Position numbers and translations under genes: made by a program. This document shows positions 8,821 through 17,225 of a DNA stretch of 64,000 nt, in pieces (the stretch's first letter is position 1; the number at the start of each line of letters is the position of its first letter). Origin of the DNA: Flavobacteriia bacterium (lineage in GTDB: Bacteria; Bacteroidota; Bacteroidia; Flavobacteriales_D; Crocinitomicaceae); assembly GCA_947450325.1 (NCBI GenBank), contig CANFUT010000015.1, forward strand, positions 32,730-96,729, read 5' to 3'. The notes beneath the pieces were generated by a model. That model saw only the letters and a list, made by a program, of their open reading frames with translations. It did not search any database and had not been told where the DNA came from.

Positions 8821-10947
8821 TTATTTTATCCACATTAATTTTTCACGTTCTACTTTCATGCGCAAGAAACCGAAAGTAACTGTGACAATTGTTCCTGAAA
8901 TTTCTTCCACACTTCCAGATTGTTTGGTTTCAATCAATTTCACCACTGAACCAACTTTGATTTTGTCTCGCTGGTAAGTATCAACTTCAGGTTTTCCTGG
9001 TTTCACTTTTTTGGGTTTATTCGCATTGACTTCGGATTTCAGCTTTTCAGCCAATTTTACTTGTTCAATTTTCCCTCTTTCAACCGTTAAATATTTTTTC
9101 ACCTCCTCTATCAAAGGCTGATTGGCGTCTTTTTTTCTAGTTTTCGTTTGATATCGATCGATGAAGGTTTTCAGTTTTTTCCCTAAATTGACATATTTGT
9201 TGTCGCGCTCCATGGCGATTTGCTGTTGCGCCAATTTTTCTTCGAAGCGTTTTTTCTTTTCGTTGTAGGAAACACGTGCTTCTTCGGCCAATTGTTGCGC
9301 TTCAATGTGCTCGTTGTTGAGTTTTTCTAGATACGTTTTCTCCCGTTGCAACTCGCTCAATAACCTGTCCATATTGACTTTGTGTTCGTCAATTTTCGTT
9401 TTGGCTTCTTCAATCAATTCCAATGGAATTCCATTGATTTGCGCCACTTCGAAGGTAAACGAACTTCCTGGTTGACCAATCGAAAAACGATACAGCGGTT
9501 CCAAGGTTTCCGTATTGAACAACATGCACCCATTGATGGCATTTTTCAAACGATCTGCTTTCAATTTGATGTTTCCATAATGCGTGGTGATGACACCAAA
9601 ACATTTTTTATTGTACAATTGCTCGAAGAAAACTTCCGCCAAAGCGCCGCCTAAATCGGGATCTGAACCGGTTCCAAATTCATCCAACAACAACAAAGTT
9701 TTGCGATTGGAAACTTCCAAAAAATGCTTCATTCGCTTCAGTCGATACGAATAAGTACTCAATTCATTTTCTATCGATTGATTGTCGCCAATATCCGTTA
9801 GAATGGAATGAAAAAAGGACATTTTACTGTTTGGATGCACCGAAACCAATAAACCAGCCTGCAACATTAACTGCGACAATCCAATGGTTTTTAAAGTAAT
9901 ACTTTTTCCACCAGCATTCGGACCAGAAATGACCAACATGCGCGAAAATTTGTCCATGATCAAATTCTGTGGCAAAGTTTTCTTTCCAATGGCACGGTTA
10001 TTTTTCCATAAAATCGGATGAAAAGCATTGATCAATTCGATATGGGGTTCGTCTGAAATGGAGGGTAAATCTGCGTTTAAATCAATTGCCAGTTTTGCTT
10101 TGGCATTAATAAAATCCAATTCCGTCAATAAATTCTGGTAACCTTGAATCAAAGGAAAATGATGTGCAATAGATTTAGTGAGCGCTTGCAAAATTCTGAA
10201 AATCTCTTTGCGTTCATCGTCGGTCAACAATTCTAATTCGCTATTCAATCCAACATTTACTTCTGGTTCGATGTAAGTCAAGCTTCCCGTTTTCGAAGAA
10301 CCAACGACAGAACCTTTGATTTTTCTTTTGTGTGTAGACTGAACTGTCAGCACTCGACGATCATTGACAAAAGTTTCTTTGGTATCTCCCAACAAACCTT
10401 CTTTCAATAATTTGCGCATTTCTTTGTCAAAATTTCGGTTGATTTGATTTCGAACCGCATTGATTTTTTGACGAATAGCATATAGTGCTGGCGAAGCATC
10501 GTCTTTGATATTTCCGCGTCGATCGAAAACTTTTTCAATCGCTTCGATGATTTCTTTGGTATAGTAAACTTCATTGAGCAAACCGACCAAATTGGGATAT
10601 TCTTTTTCGCGTTTATCAAAGAAATATAAGATCGCATTCACCAACTCAGATGCACGTGAAATGCGCACAAAACCTTCTTGTTCGAGCACCGCATTGTGAA
10701 TCGGCAAAAACCTCAATTCCTTCTGTAATTCGTCAAAATCAAGTCCTGGAAAAGATTCACCTTCCGTCTTAATCGTATGAAATTCTTTCAATTTATCCAA
10801 TTCCAAACGCAAAAAATTGGTTTGAGAAGTTGGCATCAATTCTTTCAATCGCTTTTTAGCCGTCGGACCAATCCCCAACTCTTCCAACCATTCTTGAATC
10901 GTTGTAAATTCTAAGTCCTGTAACGTTTGCTGATCGAATGAATTCAT
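8821..10947 (-). CDS. mutS2: MutS2-family ATPase lacking the C-terminal Smr domain
   Basis: 708 residues. MutS2 proteins are MutS homologues without mismatch-recognition domains; they act on recombination intermediates and, in Bacillus, on collided ribosomes. Visible parts: the core/lever helices, Walker A GPNAGGKS at residues 342-349, Walker B LLLLDEFGTGSD near 418-428, an ATPase dimer motif (FGVITTHYGNIK), a long charged coiled coil at about 520-640, and a small KOW-like beta domain at the end (VGSVVKLIETKQSGSVEEISG). The protein stops there, whereas the classical family is about 780 residues with a terminal Smr nuclease domain. A -7 promoter element lies 4 bp before the ATG, suggesting a nearly leaderless mRNA. 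Confidence 0.9.
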   Translation of the reverse strand: MNSFDQQTLQDLEFTTIQEWLEELGIGPTAKKRLKELMPTSQTNFLRLELDKLKEFHTIKTEGESFPGLDFDELQKELRFLPIHNAVLEQEGFVRISRASELVNAILYFFDKREKEYPNLVGLLNEVYYTKEIIEAIEKVFDRRGNIKDDASPALYAIRQKINAVRNQINRNFDKEMRKLLKEGLLGDTKETFVNDRRVLTVQSTHKRKIKGSVVGSSKTGSLTYIEPEVNVGLNSELELLTDDERKEIFRILQALTKSIAHHFPLIQGYQNLLTELDFINAKAKLAIDLNADLPSISDEPHIELINAFHPILWKNNRAIGKKTLPQNLIMDKFSRMLVISGPNAGGKSITLKTIGLSQLMLQAGLLVSVHPNSKMSFFHSILTDIGDNQSIENELSTYSYRLKRMKHFLEVSNRKTLLLLDEFGTGSDPDLGGALAEVFFEQLYNKKCFGVITTHYGNIKLKADRLKNAINGCMLFNTETLEPLYRFSIGQPGSSFTFEVAQINGIPLELIEEAKTKIDEHKVNMDRLLSELQREKTYLEKLNNEHIEAQQLAEEARVSYNEKKKRFEEKLAQQQIAMERDNKYVNLGKKLKTFIDRYQTKTRKKDANQPLIEEVKKYLTVERGKIEQVKLAEKLKSEVNANKPKKVKPGKPEVDTYQRDKIKVGSVVKLIETKQSGSVEEISGTIVTVTFGFLRMKVEREKLMWIK

Positions 10948-10951
10948 GGTG

Positions 10952-10959
10952 CAAAAATA
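10952..10959 (-). promoter_or_regulatory. -7 promoter element of mutS2
   Basis: TATTTTTG on the minus strand matches TAnnTTTG exactly and ends 4 bp before the mutS2 ATG, so transcription should begin at or next to the start codon. No good TTG is seen 19-21 bp further upstream. Confidence 0.4.
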
Positions 10960-11262
10960 CTTATTTTAGTTAGACAATAGACCGGAGACAATAGACTTTA
11001 GACATTAGACCGACGACATTAGACTTTCTGAATTGCCTTAGTTTATCCATTTAACTTAAAGTTATAAAGCAATAACAAAAAATTAGTCTAATAGTTGCGC
11101 AGCAAAGGGTCTAATGTCTAACATCTAATAGCGTAGCGGGTCTTTTTTCAAGACTAAATGAGTTTTTAGCCATGGATGCACGGATTATTTTATTAAAAAT
11201 TAAATCCCTCCTTTTTACCATGAAATCCGTGGCATCCGTGGCATCCGTGGCAAAAAAAACAT
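10960..11262. repeat. Gene-free stretch with nested inverted repeats (mutS2-dnaN interval)
   Basis: No gene is supported here. A 12-bp perfect inverted repeat (AGACATTAGACC at 11000-11011, GGTCTAATGTCT at 11108-11119) encloses 96 bases; around it are degenerate AGAC(A)ATAGAC units at 10971-11032. From 11169 a CCACGGATG-family palindrome follows: left arm 11169-11186, right arm at 11223-11242. The right side contains three tandem copies of ATCCGTGGC (11225-11251). Confidence 0.75.
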
Positions 11263-11296
11263 AAAAAAAAAGCCACCGAATGAATCGATGGCTTTT
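11263..11296 (-). terminator. Rho-independent terminator downstream of dnaN
   Basis: Read on the minus strand, a stem AAGCCATCGA / TCGGTGGCTT with a 5-base loop is followed by nine T residues, 20 bp after the dnaN stop. It terminates the gldF-gldG-DUF4340-dnaN direction. An inverse copy exists at 7081-7112. Confidence 0.85.
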
Positions 11297-11315
11297 AGAA
11301 TATTTGTGGTTGGGA

Positions 11316-12434
11316 TTATCTGTTTAACATTACAGGCATTACCAACATCAAGATGTCTTCATTTTCATTGTCGGACGTTGCAGGAACTAATAATCCAGCT
11401 CTGCTTGGTTCGCTCATTTGGATTTTGATTTCTGGTGTGTCGATGTTGTTCAACATTTCCATCAAAAATCTTGAGTTGAAACCGATTTCCATGTCTACAC
11501 CGTCGTAAGAACAAGTCAAACGCTCGTTTGCTTCGTTGTTGAAATCTAAATCTTCAGCAGAAAGTGACAATTCAGAACCAGCAATTTTAAGCTTGATTTG
11601 GTGTGTTGTTTTGTTTGAGAAAATCGAAACTCGTTTGATAGAACCTAAGAATTGTAATCTATCAACAGTCAATACATTTGGATTTTCTTTTGGAATAACC
11701 GCTTCGTAATTTGGATATTTTCCGTCGATTAAACGACACATTAAAACCAAATCATTGAAAGTAAAAACCGCACTTGAATCAGAATATTCAATCAACACTT
11801 CTTCGTCGCCTCTCAAGTTTGATTTCAACATGTTCAACGGTTTCTTTGGCAAAATGAAAGATGAACTTCCTGTTGCTTGTGAATCTGTTCTTTTGTATCT
11901 AACCAATTTGTGTGCATCTGTTGCTACAAAAATAATTTCTGCTGGCGAAAATTGACAAAAAACACCGCTCATGACAGGACGTAAATCGTCGTTTCCTGTT
12001 GCAAACAAAGTTTTGCTGATTGCTTTCGAAATGATATCTCCAGAAACACGAATTTTATCGCTGTTTTCAATCATTGGCGCTTTTGGGAAATCGTCACCGT
12101 TGTAACCAACCATTTTAGATTTACCATTGTCGTAAGAAATCTCAATTCCGAAATTAGAACGATCTACCAAGAAAGTACAAGGTTGATCTGGAAGATTTTT
12201 TAAAATATCCAATAAAATTTTAGCAGGAATTGCAATTTTGCCTGATTCGTTGGCTTCGACTTCCAATTTTGTACGCATGGTCGTTTCTAAATCTGAAGCA
12301 GAAATAGTCAATTCTCCATCTACAATATCAAAAAGGAAATTGTCCAAAATTGGCAATGTATTGCTAGTGCTAAGTACACCACTGATACTTTGTAGGTGTC
12401 TCAATAACGTGGTACTCGAAACGATAAAGTTCAT
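11316..12434 (-). CDS. dnaN: DNA polymerase III beta subunit (sliding clamp)
   Basis: 372 residues, the normal length for the clamp. It forms a dimeric ring on DNA that tethers the replicative polymerase. The N-terminus MNFIVSSTTLLRHLQSISGV and the internal signatures (GVFCQFSP, FVATDAHKLVRY, LIDGKYPNYEAVIP) are typical of Bacteroidetes DnaN, and the C-terminus MLVMPVMLNR matches the usual MPM-R tail. All three clamp domains are present. It lies 34 bp after the DUF4340 gene on the same strand; gld genes next to dnaN are also the arrangement I recall from Flavobacterium. A terminator follows at 11263-11296. Confidence 0.96.
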   Translation of the reverse strand: MNFIVSSTTLLRHLQSISGVLSTSNTLPILDNFLFDIVDGELTISASDLETTMRTKLEVEANESGKIAIPAKILLDILKNLPDQPCTFLVDRSNFGIEISYDNGKSKMVGYNGDDFPKAPMIENSDKIRVSGDIISKAISKTLFATGNDDLRPVMSGVFCQFSPAEIIFVATDAHKLVRYKRTDSQATGSSSFILPKKPLNMLKSNLRGDEEVLIEYSDSSAVFTFNDLVLMCRLIDGKYPNYEAVIPKENPNVLTVDRLQFLGSIKRVSIFSNKTTHQIKLKIAGSELSLSAEDLDFNNEANERLTCSYDGVDMEIGFNSRFLMEMLNNIDTPEIKIQMSEPSRAGLLVPATSDNENEDILMLVMPVMLNR

Positions 12435-12468
12435 CTTCTTTTATTCTTTTGATAACAAATATACATTT

Positions 12469-13539
12469 TTACTTTTTGTTGGCAGATTTTTTCTTCAAAA
12501 GCTTTTCATCATTTCCAACATTTTGAGGAGCTTGACCGAAATAAATGTGTCCCATCATCAATGGTGAGAACACAAAATACTGACATTTCACCAAATCTCC
12601 TGAAGGTAAAACACACCAGAAGCGATTGACATCAGCATTGGTTGAATCTCCAAAATCATTTACTTCTTTAACGCCAGTACCTTTCATTCGGTACATTTTC
12701 AACTTGTTCAATTTTCCATTTACTTCCTTTACAGAAAGTTCACAAAATGGCGTGGATTTTTTCAAACTGTCTATTTGTTTTGGTCCAAATTCATAATTGA
12801 CCAATTCAAAATGGATTTTTCTGTAGTTATTCAAATAGCGAACAGCCATGTTTGTATCGATATTTGGAATGATTTTCCCAACGTGTTTTACTGTAAACTG
12901 ATTTCCATTTTTTTCCACGGAAAAACTTCTATTTGGAACATCGTTGAATTTCACATCCACTTTGGCGATTTCATCTCTTTCTAGTGCAAAAATATTGGTA
13001 CATTTCCAGCGTCTTGGATCTGCAAAAAATCTTGGTTCGATAATTCCGTTCAAGCCTTTCACTTTCATGATGACAGGCAAATCACTTTTTTCGTCAGGTG
13101 TTTCCAGCAACATGTAAGTTCCATAATGATCTTGCGTTGAAAATCCGATATACCAAGTTTTTGACCATTCTCCGTGTTGAAAAATCTCCACCTTGATGTT
13201 ATTTGCAGCCATGCGATTGGTGATGTTTTTGATCGCCTGCTCCGGAATATATCCTTTGAATTCAATGTTTCTGAATGTCTCTAACATCATGTGAACTGGC
13301 TCTTGAATGATACAATCGCCTTTTGCATCTGTCCATTCTCCACCGACAGCAAGTTTCATCTCAAATTTATTGTTGTAAGCATCCGTCAAAATGATTTTGT
13401 CAATGCTTGTTGTATCTTCGATTGAAAACTCTAGCAATTCAGAATCTGACTTTCCGCTATTTCTCACCAAATTAGTAGCTAAAAAAGCCAAGAAACCTAG
13501 AATTGCAATGGCAACAACTAAAACGATATTTTTTTTCAT
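12469..13539 (-). CDS. DUF4340 membrane-anchored protein of the gliding operon
   Basis: 356 residues. A single N-terminal membrane segment (residues about 5-25, IVLVVAIAILGFLAFLATNLV) precedes a periplasmic beta-rich domain with the DUF4340 pattern (LILTDAYNNKFEMKL..., GEWTDAKGD, WYIGFST, FADPRRWKC). DUF4340 proteins typically accompany GldG-type ABC transporter components. It sits 47 bp after gldG and 34 bp before dnaN, so it is probably a cotranscribed partner of the GldF/GldG transporter. A lysine-rich tail (KLLKKKSANKK) ends the protein. Its biochemical role is unknown. Confidence 0.8.
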   Translation of the reverse strand: MKKNIVLVVAIAILGFLAFLATNLVRNSGKSDSELLEFSIEDTTSIDKIILTDAYNNKFEMKLAVGGEWTDAKGDCIIQEPVHMMLETFRNIEFKGYIPEQAIKNITNRMAANNIKVEIFQHGEWSKTWYIGFSTQDHYGTYMLLETPDEKSDLPVIMKVKGLNGIIEPRFFADPRRWKCTNIFALERDEIAKVDVKFNDVPNRSFSVEKNGNQFTVKHVGKIIPNIDTNMAVRYLNNYRKIHFELVNYEFGPKQIDSLKKSTPFCELSVKEVNGKLNKLKMYRMKGTGVKEVNDFGDSTNADVNRFWCVLPSGDLVKCQYFVFSPLMMGHIYFGQAPQNVGNDEKLLKKKSANKK

Positions 13540-13586
13540 TGAACTATTTTTTCTTTATTAAATCTTCGAATATTGAAGTTTCAAAA

Positions 13587-15554
13587 TTAATTTCTAGTAT
13601 ATTTTCTCTTACGCAAATAAAGCATCAATCCTGCAAAAACCAGAATAATTCCACTTGGCAAAAGCATGTTGATGAATTTGTAAAATCCAGCATCAACTTG
13701 CACTTTTTCTTTGTCGATGGCATGAATGTCAATTTGTTTACTTCTCAAATCCAACACTGAATTGTCGCCCATCATGTAATCCACCATATTCTGAAAAAAC
13801 TCTTGATTTCCATAAATCAATGGCGGCACACCTTGCATTTGAGCAACAGTTTCGTCAAATTTCAATTCATTGAAAGCGTTTGGAATGTAATTGTAAGTTC
13901 CAGTCATTTTATCTGGCACAGAATCATATCTATTTTGCAAAAATGTACCATTTCCAACTACCAAAACTTTTCCTTCCGATGTACTTGATTCTTTGTATTT
14001 GGACAATTTATTTTTTGCGTAGGCATCTACTATTCTGTTCTTAAAGTGAGAAGTAAATTTCCCTTCTACTAAACCAGCCAAGCAAAGTTTGTTGTTTTCA
14101 TCTTCCGGATCTGGCGCTAACATTGGGTTTTTCCCATAACTTGCAGGAATTGACAAACTAATCATCGGCGCTAAACCAGTCATGGAAGAATTGGTTGAAG
14201 ATGTCAAAATCGGAGAAGCTACATTCGTGCTATTTCCAACAAATTGAATTTCAGAAGCATATTTCAACAATACTGGATCGATATTTCTCGCAATTGGATG
14301 CTTTGTTTGTGTAGCGCGAATGAAGAAAAACCACGGAATAAATCCTTGTTCAGAAGCGGGTATCGCTTTTGGTGCGCAACGAACATCAAACACATAATTG
14401 TCGTTGACTTTGATTCCGTAATCGTACAACATTTTGTCTAACTCAATATTCGTTCTTGTAGTATGAGCAACGCCAGTTCGCAGCAAAGTATCTTCTTCAA
14501 ACGACAATTTATCTACAAAACACATCAATCTTCCGCCGTTCATTACAAATTGATCGATGATGTATTTGTCTTTTTCAGAAAAAGCTGAACGTGGTCGAGC
14601 GATGACCAAACCTCTTACGCCGTTTAATGCGTCGATTGAATCATTTAATATTAGATCTTCGACCGTGTAATAAGGTGAAATCAAAGCTCTTGCACGCTGA
14701 GTTTGCGCCAATGTCAATTCTCCATGACCTTGCAAAAATGCAATTCTTGGTTTGTTTGATTGTGTAGCACGACGAATTCCGCTGATAATCATGTATTCCA
14801 AATTGTTGATGGAATTTTGAATTTGATCGTCGAAAGACTCATTCAAGGTGTAAAATTTTCCTTGTGGTGTTCCGGGCAAAAATTGAATGTGATTGACAGT
14901 ACTTCCACCGTAATCGATTTCCGCTCCAGGCCACAAAAGCAATTGATTTTGCGCACCATCTTTCATGTACATCAAACCCATTGGAACAATTCCTTTTCCT
15001 TTGTTATAGATCGTTTCTTGCATGTACAATCTATCTTCTTCAGAACCAGCTAAAGGATCAACGAAAGTATATTCAATTCGCGAACCTGCGTATTCTTTGA
15101 ATTCTTTCAGTTTATCTTCGATTGCATTTTTGAAACGTTGCACTTCCGCAGGTAAATTCCCAGCCAAATAGATTTTGATTGAAACCCTGTCAGCGAAATT
15201 CTTGGTATTTGACAAATATTCAATTGTACCGTCTGAAAGTGAATACCTTTTATCTTCAGTCACATCAAATCGCGCATACATGTATGAACCAATGATGTTA
15301 ATTAATACAACAGAAGCAATTAGAATCATTAAAAATGTCCAATTGTAAACTCCTTTAAAAACTGATTTATTTTCAACACCCTTATTTTTTTTACTCAAAA
15401 AACTTATCCATAAACTAGCGATAATTGGCTCAATCAATGCAAAAATTGACCAACGAACTTTAGAAAAATTTAATTTTTCAGCTCTATTTACACAATAAAT
15501 AATTCCAATTAACCTGAACGCAATTAATAGTATTAAGAGAATAGTAGAATTCAT
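13587..15554 (-). CDS. gldG: Gliding-motility ABC transporter auxiliary protein GldG
   Basis: 655 residues, longer than the ~560 usual for GldG. The first ~75 residues add two extra membrane segments (TILLILLIAFRLIGIIY and IFALIEPIIASLWISFL) before the standard signal-anchor helix at about 75-95 (FLMILIASVVLINIIGSYMY). The periplasmic core holds the conserved FDVTEDKRYSLSDGT start, PRIAFLQGHGEL and GGRLMCFVDKL. A C-terminal membrane helix (IILVFAGLMLYLRKRK) is present. GldG works with GldF and the ATPase GldA in an ABC system that supports gliding and T9SS function in Flavobacterium; gldA is not in this window. gldF starts the operon 7 bp upstream. Confidence 0.88.
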   Translation of the reverse strand: MNSTILLILLIAFRLIGIIYCVNRAEKLNFSKVRWSIFALIEPIIASLWISFLSKKNKGVENKSVFKGVYNWTFLMILIASVVLINIIGSYMYARFDVTEDKRYSLSDGTIEYLSNTKNFADRVSIKIYLAGNLPAEVQRFKNAIEDKLKEFKEYAGSRIEYTFVDPLAGSEEDRLYMQETIYNKGKGIVPMGLMYMKDGAQNQLLLWPGAEIDYGGSTVNHIQFLPGTPQGKFYTLNESFDDQIQNSINNLEYMIISGIRRATQSNKPRIAFLQGHGELTLAQTQRARALISPYYTVEDLILNDSIDALNGVRGLVIARPRSAFSEKDKYIIDQFVMNGGRLMCFVDKLSFEEDTLLRTGVAHTTRTNIELDKMLYDYGIKVNDNYVFDVRCAPKAIPASEQGFIPWFFFIRATQTKHPIARNIDPVLLKYASEIQFVGNSTNVASPILTSSTNSSMTGLAPMISLSIPASYGKNPMLAPDPEDENNKLCLAGLVEGKFTSHFKNRIVDAYAKNKLSKYKESSTSEGKVLVVGNGTFLQNRYDSVPDKMTGTYNYIPNAFNELKFDETVAQMQGVPPLIYGNQEFFQNMVDYMMGDNSVLDLRSKQIDIHAIDKEKVQVDAGFYKFINMLLPSGIILVFAGLMLYLRKRKYTRN

Positions 15555-15561
15555 AATCTTA

Positions 15562-16293
15562 TTATTTCTTTAATGATTTAATAACTGTAAGTGCAGATGC
15601 CATGAAAATGGTTATTACTCCCAAAAAGTAAACGATATCACTCGTGTCGATTACGCCGCGTTTGATAGAGTCATAGTGAACACTGATTCCACAATATTTG
15701 ATGATAGAATCAAAACCGCCCATCAAACTGAAAGAACCGAGTAAAGTCAGTCCATCATAAAAAATCCAGCACAAAAACATCGCTAAAATGAAAGCAACAA
15801 TTTGACTCGAAGTAATTGAAGAAGCGAAAATTCCGATGGCAACAAACGTTGAACCCAACAAAATCAATCCAATGTATGAAGTGAATGTCGCTCCATCATC
15901 GATAATTCCCACTGGATTTCCTAAATAATGCATAGAAATGTAGAAAATCAATGTTGGAATCAAGGTTATGACAACCAAGGTTACGCCAGCAAAATATTTT
16001 GCCAATAAGATTCTCAAATCAGAAATTGGTCTGGTGAACAACAATTCAATCGTTCCAGTTCTTCTTTCCTCTGCAATTGAACGCATGGTTATCGCAGGAA
16101 TGAGGATTAAGAAAATCAACGGGGACAAATTGAAAAATGGAATCAAATCAGATTCTGAACCTTCTAACAAATTGGTATTGTATGAGATAACCCAATGAAA
16201 CAGTCCTGATGTAATCAAGAAAATCAAAATAAAAATGTATCCAATGATTGAACTCAGGAAACTCCGAATTTCTTTAAAATATAAAGCTTTCAT
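15562..16293 (-). CDS. gldF: Gliding-motility ABC transporter permease GldF
   Basis: 243 residues with about six membrane segments, the ABC-2 permease pattern. The N-terminal FKEIRSFLSSIIGYIF and the cytoplasmic loop MRSIAEERRTGTIELLFTRPIS are diagnostic for GldF and related NosY-like permeases. It is the first gene of the gldF-gldG-DUF4340-dnaN series, 7 bp before gldG, and has a well-formed promoter 21 bp before its ATG. The permease should pair with a GldA-type ATPase encoded elsewhere. Confidence 0.92.
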   Translation of the reverse strand: MKALYFKEIRSFLSSIIGYIFILIFLITSGLFHWVISYNTNLLEGSESDLIPFFNLSPLIFLILIPAITMRSIAEERRTGTIELLFTRPISDLRILLAKYFAGVTLVVITLIPTLIFYISMHYLGNPVGIIDDGATFTSYIGLILLGSTFVAIGIFASSITSSQIVAFILAMFLCWIFYDGLTLLGSFSLMGGFDSIIKYCGISVHYDSIKRGVIDTSDIVYFLGVITIFMASALTVIKSLKK

Positions 16294-16313
16294 CTAAAAT
16301 TTTAAATAACGCC

Positions 16314-16344
16314 CAAAATTAGGATTAATGTTGGAATTATTCAA
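16314..16344 (-). promoter_or_regulatory. Sigma-A promoter of the gldF operon
   Basis: On the minus strand, TTG (16344-16342), exactly 20 bases, then TAATTTTG (16321-16314), a perfect TTG-N20-TAnnTTTG match. The -7 box ends 20 bp before the gldF ATG. Confidence 0.7.
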
Positions 16345-16447
16345 CACTATCTTTTGAATAGTATCAAGGGTCTATTGTTTGGAACTTTTTTTTGCGGTAA
16401 TTAGGAATTAGGGAATAGGATTTAGGCATTGGGGAAGAAAACTTCAA

Positions 16448-16633
16448 GGCAAACGCATTTAACTTAAAAAAATAAAATAGCTCCGTAGGAGCGACATGTT
16501 TGTAACGACGGTTTCGATATATATCGGAATCGTCGAACAAACAAATGCATGAATTCCCTTTTTGGCATGCATTTTTGAAAAAATCATGACAAAAAACCTT
16601 TGTTCGAAATATCAGCTTTTAAATGCGTTTGCC
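16448..16633. mobile_element. 186-bp MITE-like element, intact copy
   Basis: Bounded by perfect 15-bp terminal inverted repeats, GGCAAACGCATTTAA at 16448-16462 and its complement at 16619-16633. Inside are two hairpins: AGCTCCGTAGGAGC and the near-palindrome around CGATATATATCG at 16517-16528. A second copy, inverted and about nine-tenths identical by eye, lies at 26897-27054 but lacks one terminal repeat. It contains no ORF, and no transposase is in the window. No clear target-site duplication was found. The rest of the 16345-16706 gap holds no gene. Confidence 0.75.
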
Positions 16634-16706
16634 CTTAATAATCCATTGACTTGCTTTCTTCTCGGTTTGCAAAAAAAAATGTAATCTTGTAATCTCAATT
16701 TTAAGC

Positions 16707-17180
16707 ATGAAAATCAAAGTAATTTGTATTGGTAAAACCGGAAAAGGATTCTTGGAAGAAGGAGAAACGACTTATTTGAATCGATTGAAACATTATGTTC
16801 CCGTTGAGCGCATAGAAATTCCTGATTTAAAAAATGCCAAAAGTTTGACTGTCGACCAAATTAAAAAACACGAAGGCGATTTGATTCTTTCGAAAGTGAA
16901 CAGTGGTGAACAACTGTATTTATTGGACGAACACGGAAAAACGTTTACTTCGGAGAAATTCGCTGATTTCTTGCAACAACGTTTCAACCAAGGTGGACAT
17001 GCTTTGACTTTGGTAATTGGCGGACCTTATGGTTTTTCGGAGGAAGTTTACAAAGCTGCCAGTGGCAAAATATCACTTTCAGAATTGACATTTTCACATC
17101 AAATGGTGCGCATGATTTTGTTTGAGCAATTGTATCGTGGCATGACCATTTTGAGAGGAGAACCTTATCATCATAGTTGA
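16707..17180 (+). CDS. rlmH: 23S rRNA (pseudouridine1915-N3) methyltransferase RlmH
   Basis: 157 residues, the standard RlmH length. This SPOUT-fold enzyme uses S-adenosylmethionine to methylate pseudouridine 1915 in helix 69 of 23S rRNA. The start MKIKVICIGKTG, the SAM-binding knot LVIGGPYGFSEEVY (about residues 102-116), and the C-terminal LSLSELTFSHQMVRMILFEQ followed by LRGEPYHHS are all characteristic. It is a single gene between the MITE-like element and the convergent SDR gene, which ends 45 bp downstream. Confidence 0.97.
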   Translation: MKIKVICIGKTGKGFLEEGETTYLNRLKHYVPVERIEIPDLKNAKSLTVDQIKKHEGDLILSKVNSGEQLYLLDEHGKTFTSEKFADFLQQRFNQGGHALTLVIGGPYGFSEEVYKAASGKISLSELTFSHQMVRMILFEQLYRGMTILRGEPYHHS

Positions 17181-17225
17181 AAAACCCAAACATCGAAAAA
17201 ACTCCGACATGTGAATTTTCAATAA

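Noticed and set aside
11225..11251. Three tandem ATCCGTGGC units as a CRISPR or minisatellite
   Set aside because: Units are contiguous with no spacers and belong to a hairpin repeat family found elsewhere in the window.
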